From Pycnopodia helianthoides (taxonomy: Eukaryota > Echinodermata > Asteroidea > Forcipulatida > Asteriidae), in assembly GCA_032158295.1 (NCBI GenBank), contig CM063260.1:14703452-14767451 (forward strand): a stretch of 64,000 nucleotides of DNA, given 5' to 3'. Shown here one piece after another: positions 22,497-35,370 of the stretch; the stretch's first letter is position 1; each line of letters begins with the position of its first letter. A program made the position numbers and the translations under genes. Under the pieces are notes generated by a model. The model did not search any database. It was not told the DNA's origin and saw nothing but the letters and a program-made list of their open reading frames with translations.

Positions 22497-22699
22497 CTTC
22501 AACCAGTGACTTTAACACGTATGTATGATTGGCTGCTCATCGATTGTCAATCAAAACCCAAAGTAGATTGCTGGTGACTTCAATGGAAATACAACAGTAT
22601 TTAAAACGAGCTGTAGCAGCAGCAGTGTTCATAACAACTCTGCATCTTATTGGAAAAGAGGAACCGAGAGACCTTGGACTTCAAGAACACAATACCAAG
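22497..22699 (+). promoter_or_regulatory. Promoter-like block, 5' exon and donor in repeat A4
   Basis: A CCAAT-type box ('gattggctgctcatcg'), 'cagtatttaaaacgag', then a segment ending AATACCAAG before the donor GTAAGTGTTTG at 22700. In this copy an ATG-led frame (from 22580, 40 codons) runs to the donor, but the frame is not kept in A1 or A2. A non-coding first exon is more likely. Confidence 0.4.
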
Positions 22700-24344
22700 G
22701 TAAGTGTTTGTCGTTATACTGTCGAGCCTAGGCTTTGGTTTGTAACTGCATGCAGTGATTTTTACGTAGTCTGTTCCAGGGCGGTTGCATTTTTTTTTTC
22801 AAAAGGGGTATTTCAATTTAGTCAGCTGAAGTTCTTATGCGGCAGTAGGTTGAGCCTCACCTCTCCACATAGCTCCGTTATCTTAGTGCATCGTGGCGGT
22901 ACTGTGATTGTACAGATCCATGTGCTCGGAGTTGCCTTTTGCATCACAACCGCGCTATAATAGCGTTGCCTCTTACGTTTTTTTTTTTTGTTTTTTTTTT
23001 TTTCTTGTCACCGCATTTGTAGATGGTTTAGTTTGATGATTTTTGGATAAGGCTAATTTTAAGGTAGGAACTTTCAAGCAGAGAATTAGTATAACGTCTT
23101 ACTCAATCAATGGCAAAGTTTATCACTGCATATTGACATCCGACGGTGCTGGACAGTCTGTTTGTCAACAAATGTTGTGTACTCTGTCCACAAATTCAAA
23201 AACGTTTTCGGTAAGGAGGAAATAAATACGAATTAGCAAGATCACGTTGTTTGACCTGACCTTGCTATTATTGTCTATGTTTTACTTTTTGGTTGAAAGT
23301 TATATGAACATTGAACACTATACGAGTGTTGCACGCTGTTATATTGGGCCCATGATGTTTTGTACACCCGAGGGTGCCATTTGCCCCCGAGGGTGTACAA
23401 AACACCATGGTCCCCATCAAACAAAGTGTGCAACAATTTACCATGGTAATTCCTCTTCTTTTGGAGGCGATTTGTTGTAATCTTGCAAGATTGTTACGAC
23501 GAATTTGGCACAATTTTAAAAAGCAGACGAACAATGGCGAACAATTCTAAACAACATTGACGGTACAGTCGTTGCGGTACATTTCAGGGCGTTTTACAAA
23601 TTATTTACCCAGTACAATTTTGCCATCTTTGCTTTTTTATCATGTTTATGGGGAGGTCGCTAGGCTAGCTTGCCAGTCGTGTAGAAACACCATTTTAACC
23701 AGTATGTATAGTGTAGGCATTTTGCGAGTTGAACGAGCGAACACAAAGTCTTTGCGACGTAGGGGTACCTCCACTCCCCCTTTCTCATTAGATGCTGTCT
23801 GATGCAATTTCGGCCATTTCAGAGGTTTTACGAACTAATTTACCCAGTCGAAAGTTTGTTTGATTTGCTTTTATTATCATGTTTAGGGGAGACGTCGCTC
23901 GGCTAGCTTGACGTTTTTGTAGAAACACCGATCTAGAATTATTTTACACAGTAGAAGAAGTACTTTATTTGCTTGTATTATTATTTGTTTTACTATTTTC
24001 TTTTTAACGAATTCTTTTTAGAGATTATTTATTTATTGATTTATTTATTTGTTTTTATTTGTTTGGGTGAGGGTTGGTCGGTTAATAAATCACTTGCCGT
24101 TTGTGTAGAAACACAATTCTAGCCAGGATGTAAGTGCGTACGGCATTTCTAGTCAAAAACTAACGAACCCTGAAGCCCCTACGGCGGCGGGTTTGAGGCC
24201 TGTGAAACAATGATATTGTGTGATCAGGTTTTTTTAGTTTATTAATTATTAATATTTTTTTGTTAATCCTAGTTTAAAATTGAAAAAAAATGCCTTTTAT
24301 TTATTGTTTGCGAAAATAAGGGGCAACGTGCGCCTGGTGGTCAC

Positions 24345-24450
24345 TTCCTTCTCTCAGTATGACAAGATAACTCAGTTCGTAGAGCGCCAGCACTTTAATC
24401 CGGAGGATGCTGGTTCAAATCCCACTCTAGTAAAGTCTTCTTTGCTCAAT
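24345..24450 (+). mobile_element. tRNA-derived SINE in repeat A4
   Basis: tRNA-like A-box region ('aactcagttcgtagagcgcc') and B-box region (CTGGTTCAAATCCCACTC). The same SINE sits at the matching position in A3 (about 55190-55290, -) but not in A1 or A2. Confidence 0.72.
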
Positions 24451-25690
24451 CTAAAATCACTGCCTCAAATAATATGAATCGGAATGTTACTTAGTAGAAC
24501 CGAAATAAACTCCGTCAACTCTGAAGTTCACAGAGAACTTTAGTTGATTCGTGTTGAACTTGACGCCAAACTCGAAATTTGCAACGTCACCAGCCTCTAG
24601 CCATCGAACGTGTTTAAAAGAGTTTTTTTTTGTAATCATGAGCATAACTGACTTTGGTGTGCATGCCCGAAGGGACAAATATTCATGAAAAACTGGGAAG
24701 TTGTTGCATATAACTTTTCCAGTCAGCTCCGTGGTCTGAGTGGTTCCGAGTGACACCAGGTGGTCGCCGCGTTCTGGGGTAGAGTGGTGATGACTCAAAC
24801 AAAATGAATAACATGTGTATGTTTTATTTGTCCCAAATCGAATCTGCTGTGAGTTGTTTTTAATGTGAATACACTTTTCGAAAAAAATAGAGTCAGAATT
24901 TACCCTGATTGCGGGTCGGGGGGGGGGGCTTTGTCACAGATTAGACCCTAGCCCTACTCTGTTAAGACTGATAACGATCGGTCAACCCTGCACACACGGA
25001 CAGGGATGCAATGGCACCTAACTCTAAAAATAACAACACACTTTATCAATGCAAAGTTTGACAGACTAATTTAAAAAAAAAAAATGGTTTTGACTACAGC
25101 AACAAATAATGGCAAATTGACATTGCACGGTACCTCTTGAAATTACCACCAAACATGCCCAATGTTAGTTCAATACCGTCGGAATGTCACAAGACCGGAC
25201 CCTTGCGCCGATCTGTATTTCATCTCATCCTTAGACGCGTGGTGTAGCATCACGAATAACATAACATATCAACAAAACCCCGTCTGGTTAGCCGTACAAG
25301 AATACATTCACAACATTTTTTTTTAACATTAAGTATCAAAATACTGCTCTGTACAAGGCTATAGGCTTTCTTCCAGCCTTTCTTATGGTCCGGCATCTCC
25401 ATGAGAAATACAATGGCCGTTTAGCCGAATGCCCCGTGAACCTCGTGGCTTCCTCTCAGCAGATAACCGGGTACCGCTGGCAAACTCCTCCTGGTAAGAC
25501 CCAAATCACCAACCTCAGCGCTGACGGCGCCCTAGCAAACTGTCCCATCCCGGCGAGACACACTCATCTACTCCGGTGGCCGTTGCGTAAAACTCACCTT
25601 TACATAGAACTATACAGTTATATACCCGGGAGCCAGATTTCCATGAGCAAACTAAAGAGTAAAGTGTAACTTTTAAAACTGATTATTATT

Positions 25691-25986
25691 ATTATTATTT
25701 TTTTTTTGATGGTGGTTTGATGTACGTATTAACTACGTTGTATCCACCACATGTACTTATGACTGAACCATTCATTATATTTGGGGGAAAGCCGTGAACT
25801 CTCTAGGAATCCATTGACACGTCTTATTGTTATTTGTTGTATTTCAATAAGATTTTGGGGTACTATAAAACATCTTAAACTGACCCTTACCTATTGAGCA
25901 GTCAATTTTGAAGAATGAGTTGTGTTAACAGTTAATTAAAGGTGAACAACATAATGAACACGGAGGCGTAAAGTACGTATACTTAC
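25691..25986. other. Spacer and presumed start of intron
   Basis: It starts with an (ATT)n tract and holds no recognised gene. On the minus strand, sequence immediately below 25987 would be the first intron of the exon at 25987-26184. Confidence 0.35.
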
Positions 25987-26184
25987 CTCTGGAGCAGAAT
26001 TGATGTTGTCCTGTTCCATGAGGGAGTCATCATTGGCGTTGCCCATGTCAAGACTTATGTCCTCAACACCACTGCTGTCTTCGGTGACTGAATTGCCATG
26101 GGTTGGTGTGGGGGTAGTATCGTCTGGCTGCTTGTCGTCATGCCTACGATGGGTGTTGGCCTCCTCGGTCGTGTCGTCAGGCAT
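25987..26184 (-). CDS. First coding exon (66 codons) of an unidentified gene
   Basis: The minus-strand ATG lies in an excellent context (gccgccATGc). The frame runs exactly 66 codons to CCAGAG, followed by a consensus donor GTAAGTAT, so it ends in phase 0. The encoded segment is acidic and Thr/Asp-rich (MPDDTTEEANTHRRHDDKQP at the start, EQDNINSAPE at the end), probably disordered. No domain is recognised. The next exons were not found, and repeat A4 and the candidate element lie just beyond. Reading continues upstream in frame (MLCDTAA), so an earlier ATG is possible. This is the best host-gene exon outside the C1q genes, but it rests on splice and start signals only. Confidence 0.5.
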
Positions 26185-26600
26185 GGCGGCTGTATCACAG
26201 AGCATCTGTCTATTGTAGGACGGCAACCCAAAACCTCGTAAAGAATGTCAAAGTGGACACAAGTTTTTCGGGTCCCCCAAGTTTGATTTCTGTTGTGATC
26301 TTTTACTTTTCGGTAGTCCCGGCTATAGGCAACTCAAAGTAGGCGGCTACTTTTTATGTACGCGGCGCCTATTTGTACACGGCTTTTCTTTACGCGCTGG
26401 ACAACGGCAGCGTGCGGATGGCGACGCACACTCAACACGGATCGAAAATTAACTCGGAGGTGTTCACACTACGGCCTTCGGTCCGTGTTGGAATCTTCGA
26501 CACAGATAGAGATCTATTAACCCACCTCCCGGACAGGGTTGGTTATGACAAGGATAATGCGCCATATCCGGATCGACACCATGTTGAAAAGTTATAGTGT
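26185..26600. promoter_or_regulatory. CG-richer region upstream of the exon at 25987-26184
   Basis: Local GC and CpG content is higher than in the surroundings (for example around 26360-26480). An open plus-strand frame (to 26597) overlaps but starts without ATG. A promoter region for the minus-strand gene is plausible. No TATA box was seen. Confidence 0.25.
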
Positions 26601-26949
26601 AAAAAGGTCAGTGCACATTACACGGATTGTATCCGAAAAGGTCTATAGATAAATGGATAGATAGCATTTTTTGGTCCACATTAAACACTAAAGAAATTCG
26701 ATTTCCAGTGGAAAATGGGTAAAAACTAAACTTTAAATATGTTATACGATATCATAATATGTAGGCGTGGAGTACAACGAACAGTAAAAGACTAGCATTA
26801 AAATACGAAAATATAGCATGTACGGGCACGTATACAGTGAACAACAAATACTGCATTATAAAAACTAGCATAAACAAATAAAAAGTTAAATCACATCAGG
26901 AGGATAACATGTACAGGAGATCAGGGTTGATTAGCGAGCTCAGTGGGCA
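26601..26949. other. Probable LINE 3' flank, no gene
   Basis: AT-rich. The minus-strand LINE reading ends near 26950, so part of this may be its 3' UTR. No poly-A tail or target duplication was identified. Confidence 0.35.
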
Positions 26950-29577
26950 AAGGGAGGCAAAAACACATTATAAGTTAATGCCCCTCTGAGCAGTGTCTTT
27001 AAAAGTATGAATGGCATTGGGAACAAATGATTGTCTGGAGCGACAAGGTGAGGTACGTTGGACATGGAGACGGATACCTGATCTATTGAAGAAAAAAAAA
27101 AAAAAAAAACAATTGTGCAATGGGTGTGAGGGGTCATGCATTATCTTATGAACTTGTAACGGAACCTGTTTGTCATAAAGATAACTTATTGAGGGGAGGT
27201 CTTTACGAACTATGCGCTGTGCGATCTTCCTAGGTCTTTCATTTTTATTAACATTTTCTTTTGAGCGATTCCCGAATTTACTGATAAAACTAAAACTAAG
27301 AATGGTTTGCACCAAAGACCGAAAAAAGAACCAAGATCTACATTAAACTCTTTTAATTTTTGGAGGAAATGATATAGACGTTGGTTTGATTTACCACGCA
27401 GTATTTGAGTGTTCCTGCTCCATTTTAGTTTATTGTCGATGACCGTACCCATATATTTATACTCCGTAACCTCCTGTATCGCGTGGTTGTAAACAGCCAA
27501 GGGTTCATGGTTTGGGGCTGAACGGCGAAATTTAATAAATCATCTCTTTGGTTATATTTACATTGAGGACTAGGTGGTGGCGATCGCAACACTAAACAAA
27601 CCTTTGAACAGCATTGGTATACTCAAGATAGTCATCGTTGGTCATGTAACCGCTGATAATCGTGTCATCAGCATACTTGATAATACTACATTTGGTGCTC
27701 ACAATATAAAAATCACTAGTGTACAATAAAAATAAAACAGGTGACATAACACACCCATGAGGTGCAACTAGACTAAGAGACTTGAAGGTTGAAACCAAAT
27801 TATTGCACTTAACTCTCTGCGGTCTATCGATATGAACATTTTGAATAATCAATGCGAGTTGAGGAGTAACATTCGTCTTCAATAAAATATAGATTAAAAT
27901 ATGCTGAACAATGGTACTATAGGCACGACTAAAGTAAAACAAAAACTTATCTCACAAACGATTTAGGAACGTCTAAATGACTGTACAGTTTATGAAGGTA
28001 AAGAGTCACTGCATCTCCCACACGCCTGTTACTCTGATAATCAAACTGGCATGGATCAGGATGCAGGACTTGACTATTCAACCATTTTAGCAACAACCTT
28101 TCAAAACATTTCATGACATTAGAAGTCAAGGCTACGGGGCGATAGTCATTGAATATAGATGGATTTTTAATCTTAGGTACAGGAATGATGACGGAGGATT
28201 TCCAGCAATTAGGAATAACACCACAGTCTAAAATCAGTTGAAAAAAATGAGTAAAAACTGAGGCAAGTTGTTGGCTAAAAAGATGTAAAACCCCTATTTG
28301 AGATACCGCCTGGGCCTATAGATTTGTTAATTTTAGCACCTGCAAAAACCTTACGCACATCATGGGCTTTTACAACAACAATGTCGCCTGAGTCCCGAAT
28401 CATGTTTTTTGAAAGACTGAACAATGGAGCTTTAAACCACTGAAAAATCTTCCTTGTCAAACCTACACAAAAGTGTTTTTAAGTCATTTGCAAAGTCCAC
28501 ACTACAACTCGAAACCGTTCTCCTAGGCTCTTTGTAACCTGTCGTTGACTGCATTTGTTGCCATGCTGCATGTAGATTGTTCCCATTAAGGTTTTCATCC
28601 AGCCGGCGTTTATAAACCAACTTCGACTGCTTGACCTGCTTGTCAATGTCCCTCTGGATGACTTCCACGAGCATCCTGTCACCTGCTGTGAATGCTGCCC
28701 TTTTCCGTTAGATGATATTGTAAAGTTATTTAGTGAACCATGATTTGTTATTTGGGAAAACTTCAACGACATTATAGGGTATGCAAATATCCCCACAGAA
28801 GTTGATGTAATCAGACACTATCTCATCCATTGAACTGGTGGAGTCCTGGAAAACGTTCCAGTCTGGGCATTCAAGACAAGCTCGTATTTTTTCTCTGTGG
28901 CTTCGTTGCTCCAGACACGCCGTTCCCTGGCGACCACCTTACACCTTTTCAGTTTTTGCTTGTAGGATGGCAGTAAGAGAATGTTATTGTGGTCAAATCT
29001 GCCTAGTGGAGCACAAAGCTTCGAAGGGTATGCTTTAGAAATGTCACAGTGGCATAGGTCTAATGTGGCTTCATTTATTGTGTGTTGCTGTACTGATTGT
29101 TCGTAGGTGGGCAAGTCGACGTTGTCCAGTCTGCACTTGTTGAAGTCGCCCAATATGATTGTGGCAGAGTCGGGCGATGAGACCTCCATGTAATTAGTGG
29201 TTGATGCTATATGGTCTCCGGCTATATTGACATCAGCTTGTGGAGGGATATATGTGACCAACACAAAAATCTGATTGAGTTCTCTTGGCAGATAAAAGGG
29301 TCGGAGCACGACTACGAGCAATTCATAGTCTGGCGTACATACCCTCTCTTTTACGGAGTAGTTGTTGCACCATTGGGAATGTATGTACATACATACTCCA
29401 CCACCTCTCAATTTTCCCGAGGCTTTTTTTGGTTCAATCGTTCCTCAAGAGTTGATAGTTGTCTAAATCCAGTGCAGTATCAAGAATTCCACAGTGAAGC
29501 CAGGTCTCAGTAAATGCCAAAATGCATACCTGTTTGTACTCGTGCAGAAACCTAACATTGGCACGCAATTCGTCCAT
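26950..29577 (-). pseudogene. Decayed non-LTR retrotransposon ORF2 (APE endonuclease plus RT)
   Basis: Minus strand, broken into several frames. Endonuclease pieces: ATG at 29577 with MDELRANVRFLHEY and LAFTETWLH, then (28818-29411) GGGVCMYIH, LRPFYLPREL, IILGDFN and LGRFDHNNILLLPSYKQKL. RT pieces: a GPGGISN block (28275-28460), DYRPVALTSNVMKCFERL (spanning about 28130), PHGCVMSPVLFLLYTSDF and KYADDTII with the catalytic YADD (27592-27942), then EYKYMGTVIDNKLKW (27210-27500) and a C-terminal DLYDKQVPLQVHKI segment. The order matches CR1/L2/Rex1-type elements; the exact clade is uncertain. Stops, frameshifts and a poly-T/poly-A run near 27090 show it is dead. Confidence 0.85.
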
Positions 29578-30067
29578 TTTATTTTAAAGTGATCTAACAT
29601 TACCCATATTGATGGTTGGTCCAGTGTATTATTTCCTGAAAGTTAGGATTTAGAAACGACACCTCAACGCCCAACATTTGTGATCGGCCATGGAATGTTC
29701 ATGAAGCATTATTATAAATTTTAAGTTGAAAATCTGGTTTCTTGACACATTGAAAACTACACAAAGGCTTAGAAATTGCCAGTCCTGTAGGCCTAGGCCT
29801 ACTATAACTATTTTATTTGCAATTTTCCACGATGTCCTCCGTTAAAATCAGCAAAGGTCATTCAAACGACTTTTGTTTACAACTCCAGAAAAAAGAATCA
29901 ATTTAGCGCCCCCTATTGTCCGTCTAAAGGTATGTATGTGATCGTACCCTGGCGACAACCAGCAAATAAGCACAGTATTTAGCAACCAGCCGTACCAGAA
30001 TGTGTAGTGTTGTTTACTTAGAGTATTTATACCAGTACGCGCGCGCGTTTACCGTCGCATCACAGTT
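29578..30067. other. LINE 5' remnant and spacer
   Basis: No ORF1 was recognised upstream of the endonuclease. It contains alternating CG near 30040 ('gcgcgcgcg') and the phrase 'gcgccccctattgtccg', also found near 22170. Confidence 0.35.
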
Positions 30068-31189
30068 AACAAGTCACCTGTGGGCAGTAACTGGGAGTTC
30101 AATCAATACGGCACAGTCCCTTTAGCAGCAGACACTTGTTACCCTGATTAAATTACCAATCTCAACCACGAAAAACTGAATACTTAATAAAAAGTAACAC
30201 ATTAGCATTATTTTGAATAATTATTTGCAAGTAATGTTTGTATCACTGTGATGATGATATTAAGCTCAACAGAAAAACCATAAAGTTTTTGAAATCCCAA
30301 AGTTTATTTTTTTTTTTAACATTGCAATTTTGATCAGGAAAGTTGTACTGCATTATTGGATAATAAAAAATAAATATATAAACAAATAATACAAATAAGT
30401 AAAAACCTGAACTTATGGGGAAAAAAGATTTGTGTGAAGAAATGCTTGTGGCCTCAGAGGTAGTTTAGGAATTTGTCAATCGCTGATGTTAATACGAAAA
30501 ACAATATTAACAACTGCTTCAAACAAATTAATATCGTAATAAACGGCAAATAAAGCAAAGAAATACGACTATTTTATTGATAGCAATGTATATAATTTCG
30601 CAGTACAATTTAGGTCAAACGGCCTTAAATTTGAACACCTACCTGTCATGTAAAATAAATGAACGGTTGCATTTGAGAGAAAAACAACAATTCCGTCAGA
30701 TTCGTGTTGATATTATGACCCTTAGTTTTGAAATGTCACAAAATGAAGTAGTAACCGGCATCAAAGTCAAAACAAAACATCGTGAGTAACTTTACACTTT
30801 CTTGCATTTCGATTTTGGACAGACTCTGAAACTATGTACACTATTTCGACAAAAATACGACATTGGGTTGGTGAACATGATGTATAACAAGAAAGGGCGC
30901 AGGTTAAACTGTATATCTTTCCAGTAACAATTTCCTATAAACAGTTTTATTATTTAAAACAAACTTGCACTTTAACTCTTGAAGTGGCAATTGCATTATT
31001 GACTGACGTCATATGAGCGGAAATGGAAGGAAACTGGCCTGGTACTTCAGGAAGCAATGTGGCAGAGTAACGTAATAAGGCGGATATACATGTAAACACA
31101 TGATGTCTATGAACTATACTAGAAAGTTTACCACAATTGACCTTCATTCGTACCATACAGCCTCATCCAAACCAGTGATGGAGTAAGTC

Positions 31190-31396
31190 GCTTCCTTCAA
31201 CCAGTGACTTTAACACGTATGTATGATTGGCTGCTCATCGATTGTCAATCAAAACCAAAAGTAGATTGCTGGTGACTTCAATGGAAAAACAATAGTATTT
31301 AAACGAGCTGTAGCAGCAGCAGTGTTCATAAAAAACTTTGCATCTTATCGGAAAAGAGGAACCGAGAAGGTTTGGACTACAAGAACACACACCAAG
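31190..31396 (+). promoter_or_regulatory. Promoter-like block, 5' exon and donor in repeat A2
   Basis: ATTGG (inverted CCAAT) at 31226-31230, TATTTAAA at 31296-31303, then a purine-rich segment ending ACACCAAG before the donor GTAAGTGT at 31397. This spacing is conserved with A1 and A4. Confidence 0.45.
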
Positions 31397-31768
31397 GTAA
31401 GTGTTTGTCGTTATACTGCCGGGCCCAGGCTTTGGTTTTTAGATTCATGAAGTGCATTTTAACTTCGACAGTTTTTTTTTTTTTTTTTTTTTTTTTTTTC
31501 ACCATATAGATAGTTTTGTGTAAAGAGTTTGTTCATATTATTATTTTTGCTCGCAAAGAAATTCATCGCTGAGAATCAGCTCAACGTCTTGTTCGATCAA
31601 TGGCATGTTTTTTTCACTGCATTTGTTGACATCGGGCGTTGCGGACTGTCTGTTCATCAACAAATGCTTTGCACACTGCCCAAAAACTTTATACAGATAT
31701 TCAAAAACTATTGGGGAAAAATGGAACAAACCCGAGTTAGCAAGATTGCGTCATTTGACCTGACCCTG

Positions 31769-31954
31769 CTATCGTTTCATTTGTTTTACGTTTTGGTTGA
31801 AAGCTACATTAAAATTTAACACTTTACAATTGTTGCACGCTGTTATGGGGTCCACGGTGCACCCTCGGGTGTACAAAACCCCATGAACCCCATCACAGAG
31901 TTTGCAACAATTCACCACGATAATTCCTCTTCTTTGGAGACGATCTGTTGTCAT
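31769..31954 (-). pseudogene. Cys-rich ORF in repeat A2
   Basis: 61 codons from ATG: MTTDRLQRRGIIVVNCCKLC, then further cysteines in a CX7CX2C arrangement, then a basic tail. A3 (from 55847, +) keeps the first half and then frameshifts, A1 (from 12342, +) diverges after 14 codons, and A4 has a variant without the ATG. The Cys spacing could suggest a small zinc-binding fold, but the decay across copies argues against function. The family is not recognised. Confidence 0.2.
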
Positions 31955-34344
31955 CTTGCAAGATTTTTACGACGAAACTGGCACAATTTAAAAAGCAGAC
32001 GAACATTGGCGAACAATTTTTCAACAACAATGACGGTATGGTCGCTTGAATAGTTTAGGCATTTGCGAGAAGAACGAGCGCAAACTAAGCCTTTACGACG
32101 TAGGGGTACAGCTGCGGCCCGCTCTTGGGAGCCGTTCCCCACTGTTTTTTTTTTTCTTCTTCTTCTTCTTCTTTTTTTCCTTTTAAGATTTTATACTATC
32201 TGATGCAATGCATGATAGTAGAGAACAATACTTTTATTGATAGTTTAACTTGTTTTCTTCTGATAGGGGGGGGGGTGGCTAAGATACTTGCCGTTTGTGT
32301 ACAACAACCATTCTAGCCAGGATTTAAGTGCATGTTAAGCCTAAGACGATTTTAGAGAAGAACAAGCGGACCTGGAAGCCTTTACGGCGTCGGGTCTGAG
32401 GCCCGTTTTTAGGTCACCTGTGAAACAGTGACATTAAATGCTGCCTGGTGCGTTCTGGGACATTTCAGAGTTATTTTTACACATGTTTTTTTACCTAGCT
32501 TAAACTGAGAATAATTTTCCCTTTTTTCTGGCTCATGTAACTCAGTAGAAATTACATCAACTTCGTCAACTCTGAAATTCACATAGGGAACTTTGAGTTG
32601 ATTATAGTGCAGGACAGGACACAATACTCGAACTTTGCCAAGTAACCAGCCTAGTCATCGAACGTGTTGAGTCTGTTGTTGTAACATAACTGGCTTTGGT
32701 GGCCCGAAATTACAACATATTCATAGACAATTGGGAATTGAGGCACATAAACTTTCCAGTCAGCCCCGTGGTCTGAGTAAATCCAAGTGACACCAAATGG
32801 TCGCCGCGTAATGTATTATAAATATTTAACTTTTCTTGGGTAGTGTTGATGCCTCCCAATAAGCCTTCCAAGGGTAACACAAATGCATTTTTTTAAAGTT
32901 GTACTTTTATTTTTATTTTTATCCAGCAACAAACAAAAAATAATAACATGTTGTTGAATTACATGTCTCCAGTCGAATTTGCCTTCATATGTTTTTATTG
33001 TGCATACACTCTAAACAAAAACATATGAAAACGACAATTACTTGGGTCAAAATTTACCCCCAATTCAAAATACTTCTGTATTTAACGCGTGGTGTAGCAT
33101 CAAGAACAACATAAACCTACAACAAGCTGTAGGCTTTCTTCAAGCCTTTCCTAAGGTCTGTCATCCCCGTGAGAATTACGATGGCCCTTTGGTCCTCTCA
33201 GCGGATAACTGGGTACCACCGGCAAACTCCGCACTGACGGCCTTGTCAGTAGCAAACTGTCCCATCCCGGCGAGACACACTCATCAACTCCGTTAACCTT
33301 TGCGTAAAACTCACCTTTACTTTGAACCTTTTTACAGGTCTGTCTACCACGTAGCAACATTTCCATTTGCAAGCTAAAGAGTACAGTGTAAGTTTTAAAA
33401 ACCAATTCATTTTATTATTATTATTTTTTTAGTTTAACAAGTCAACGGTTTGTCGGGTTTGAGGGGCACCCGATTCACGCAGCTTCGAAAAGTTTTAAAA
33501 CAAATTTAAAGCAGAATCGATAAATGTTTCATACAAACTAACTTAGTTGAACCAACTTAAATATCTATATACAATCACAAACAGGGCTGTTTTAAGGGTC
33601 AACCCAATATTTGGATTCATACTAAATTATTGTGAGAGCCTAAACCATTTCCAGGTCACGTTGACCCGGGAAATTGTAACTCCTATTCTGCGTCAGTTTG
33701 ACACGGATTCCGGGTCATAGTGACCCATTACTGGGTCAAGCCCAACTGGACCAAGACCCATGTCAATTCTAACTCGGAAGTTTTTTGTAATGTATCACAA
33801 TAAATACCAAGGAAACCTCTTTTTTTTCAAAATTACCCCAAAACTAACACTCGTTTGAACTTTACAATAGGAGACCTTTGCGAACGATAGGTGGCAGCAG
33901 ACTTACCAGGTGAAAACAAAAATGTTTCAACAATGAGCGCATGCTCAAAAAAGGAAGAAAAAAAATTGTACGTGGTATGTCTGCTGTTTATTTAACATTA
34001 AAAGTAATACACACAATACAATCAATTAATACATTAATAACAACAGAACATGTCTGATGTTTCTAGGAACAAAGAGAAAAAAAGCAACCTATTATTTTGT
34101 TATAAACTTATCCTCTAAAATCGAACAAAGCCGACGATACTCTATTATTTTCCTAAACTTTGAAATGTCGAAGTCTTCAGACAAAAGTAAAGTGAAGTTT
34201 AAGGAGAGTGTTGTGTTTATGTTGCCAAATCAAAACCGAAAGATAAGAAGTTTCTTATTCTTCCTGTTATGAAAGACTTCACTGCTTCTGGAAACACTTA
34301 AAATACATTGTATACAGTTTGGATATAGTCGAGGTACGTTCAAA

Positions 34345-34415
34345 TACGATAAACACTGTTTGTCGCCGATAAACACTGTTTTCGAAAAACTGTGTTTATC
34401 ACTTGATGAACACAA
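34345..34415. repeat. TAAACA palindrome pair at the end of repeat A2
   Basis: Two or three 'cgataaacactgttt' half sites, matching 7835-7870 at the end of A1 and the larger clusters near 3095 and 37385. It marks the boundary of repeat A. Confidence 0.65.
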
Positions 34416-34880
34416 CGGCGTGCAAGTGCCAATAACAGGATGAAAGACGTTAGGTATAGATAGGAAACGAGAGTAAGAAATGTTGTTCTAGATGTGGGAG
34501 GACGGAAAAGCCGAACCCATGTGAATCTGTGAGGCAATGATGGTCCAGGGTGGAATTCGAACCGGGTCCACAGAGAGTAGAAGGGCAGGGAATACCACAA
34601 TACAGCCTGATAACGTTGCACGTTTGACCTTTAATGTTTTTATTTATTTATTAAATCCATTTTTTTTAATCTTAATTTTGTCAATGTCAATCTTATGATG
34701 GTGCTCCCATGGCCATTGTATAAAAACTTGTTGATATGCAAATTATTTAATTTGAAACGAAACAGGCAGGATGGCTTAAGGTCATGAAATAAGACACACT
34801 GTCCCTTAGGGTTCAGAGAATTTCCTCTTGGTGTGCGTCCAATGATTGCGAGCGGATCTTGCAAGACAGCGCCCTCCCGA
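34416..34880. other. Unique segment with a tRNA-like B box
   Basis: On the minus strand near 34548-34575, 'ggttcgaattcc' resembles a tRNA B box, so a SINE fragment is possible. Nothing else is recognised. Confidence 0.3.
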
Positions 34881-35370
34881 GGCAGACTTTATAACCATGT
34901 TTAACGAAAAATAATGTATATCGAATGATTAACACTGTTTTTTAAACTATTGAGCATTTGGCGTCAGCAAAAAACTGAGGCAATTAATCCGATCAACACA
35001 TCGATCGTTCTTTTGCATCGATCGATCGTTCTTTTGCATCGATCGACCGGTCTTACCATCGATCGATCGGTCTTTCCATCGATCGGTCGCTCCTTTCCAT
35101 CGATCTATCGCTCATTTCCACCGATCGATCGATGAAAAAAGAGAGATAAGAAAAAAGCGATTGAAAAAAAGCTATCGAAAAAGAGTGATTGAATAAGAGC
35201 GGTTGAAAAAGGAGCGATTCATGACCGATGCGCATACATCGATGCGTCCGCCGCCGTGTACGTAGACTAGACTGCCGCGGCCGTGTAGACCTGTGTGTGC
35301 AAACCGACACAGCATTCATTTTCCTCCCGAAGGACACAGTTCAGCCAATCATACTTAAGATGTAAATTCA
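34880..35370 (+). repeat. CGATCGAT/GAGCGAT module, copy 2 with flanks
   Basis: Same orientation as 3080-3620: TAAACA remnant, 'aattaatccgatcaacacatcg', the CGATCGAT array (34995-35135), the GAGCGATTGAAAA array (35145-35215), then the 'ccgtgtacgtagac' and 'cacacagcattc' flank. It lies next to the right inverted arm but in direct orientation to copy 1, so it is a third, independent copy. Confidence 0.75.

Larger units (their letters stand above)
21664..25690 (+). repeat. Repeat A, copy 4
   Basis: Same orientation and order as A2: 21664-21760 with 30838-30920, 22250-22700 with 30950-31400, 23040-23530 with 31530-31990, 24490-24740 with 32530-32780, and 25380-25680 with 33130-33410. It lacks the outer ends of A2. 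Within it a segment around 'tagcttg...tgtagaaacacc' is repeated about three times (23640-23700, 23870-23930, 24070-24125). Several short frames echo A1 and A2, but none is intact. Confidence 0.72.
30068..34415 (+). repeat. Repeat A, copy 2 (least interrupted)
   Basis: The reference copy for defining insertions in A1. Order: outer end (30068-30300), a block 30560-30800, the old MITE site (about 30905), a promoter-like block with donor at 31397, a central part with short conserved frames (31529-31819 +, 31541-31729 - and 31769-31954 -), a 32420-32830 block, a 33080-33420 block, a palindromic TGGGTC block (33650-33770), and the end with TAAACA palindromes. No protein family was recognised. It lacks about 280 bp present in A1, A3 and A4 (equivalent to 10945-11220). 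Confidence 0.75.

Noticed and set aside
22529..22960. 143-codon open frame in repeat A4
   Set aside because: It runs through a good splice donor at 22700 and its frame is not kept in A1 or A2, so it was treated as a promoter and first-exon block.
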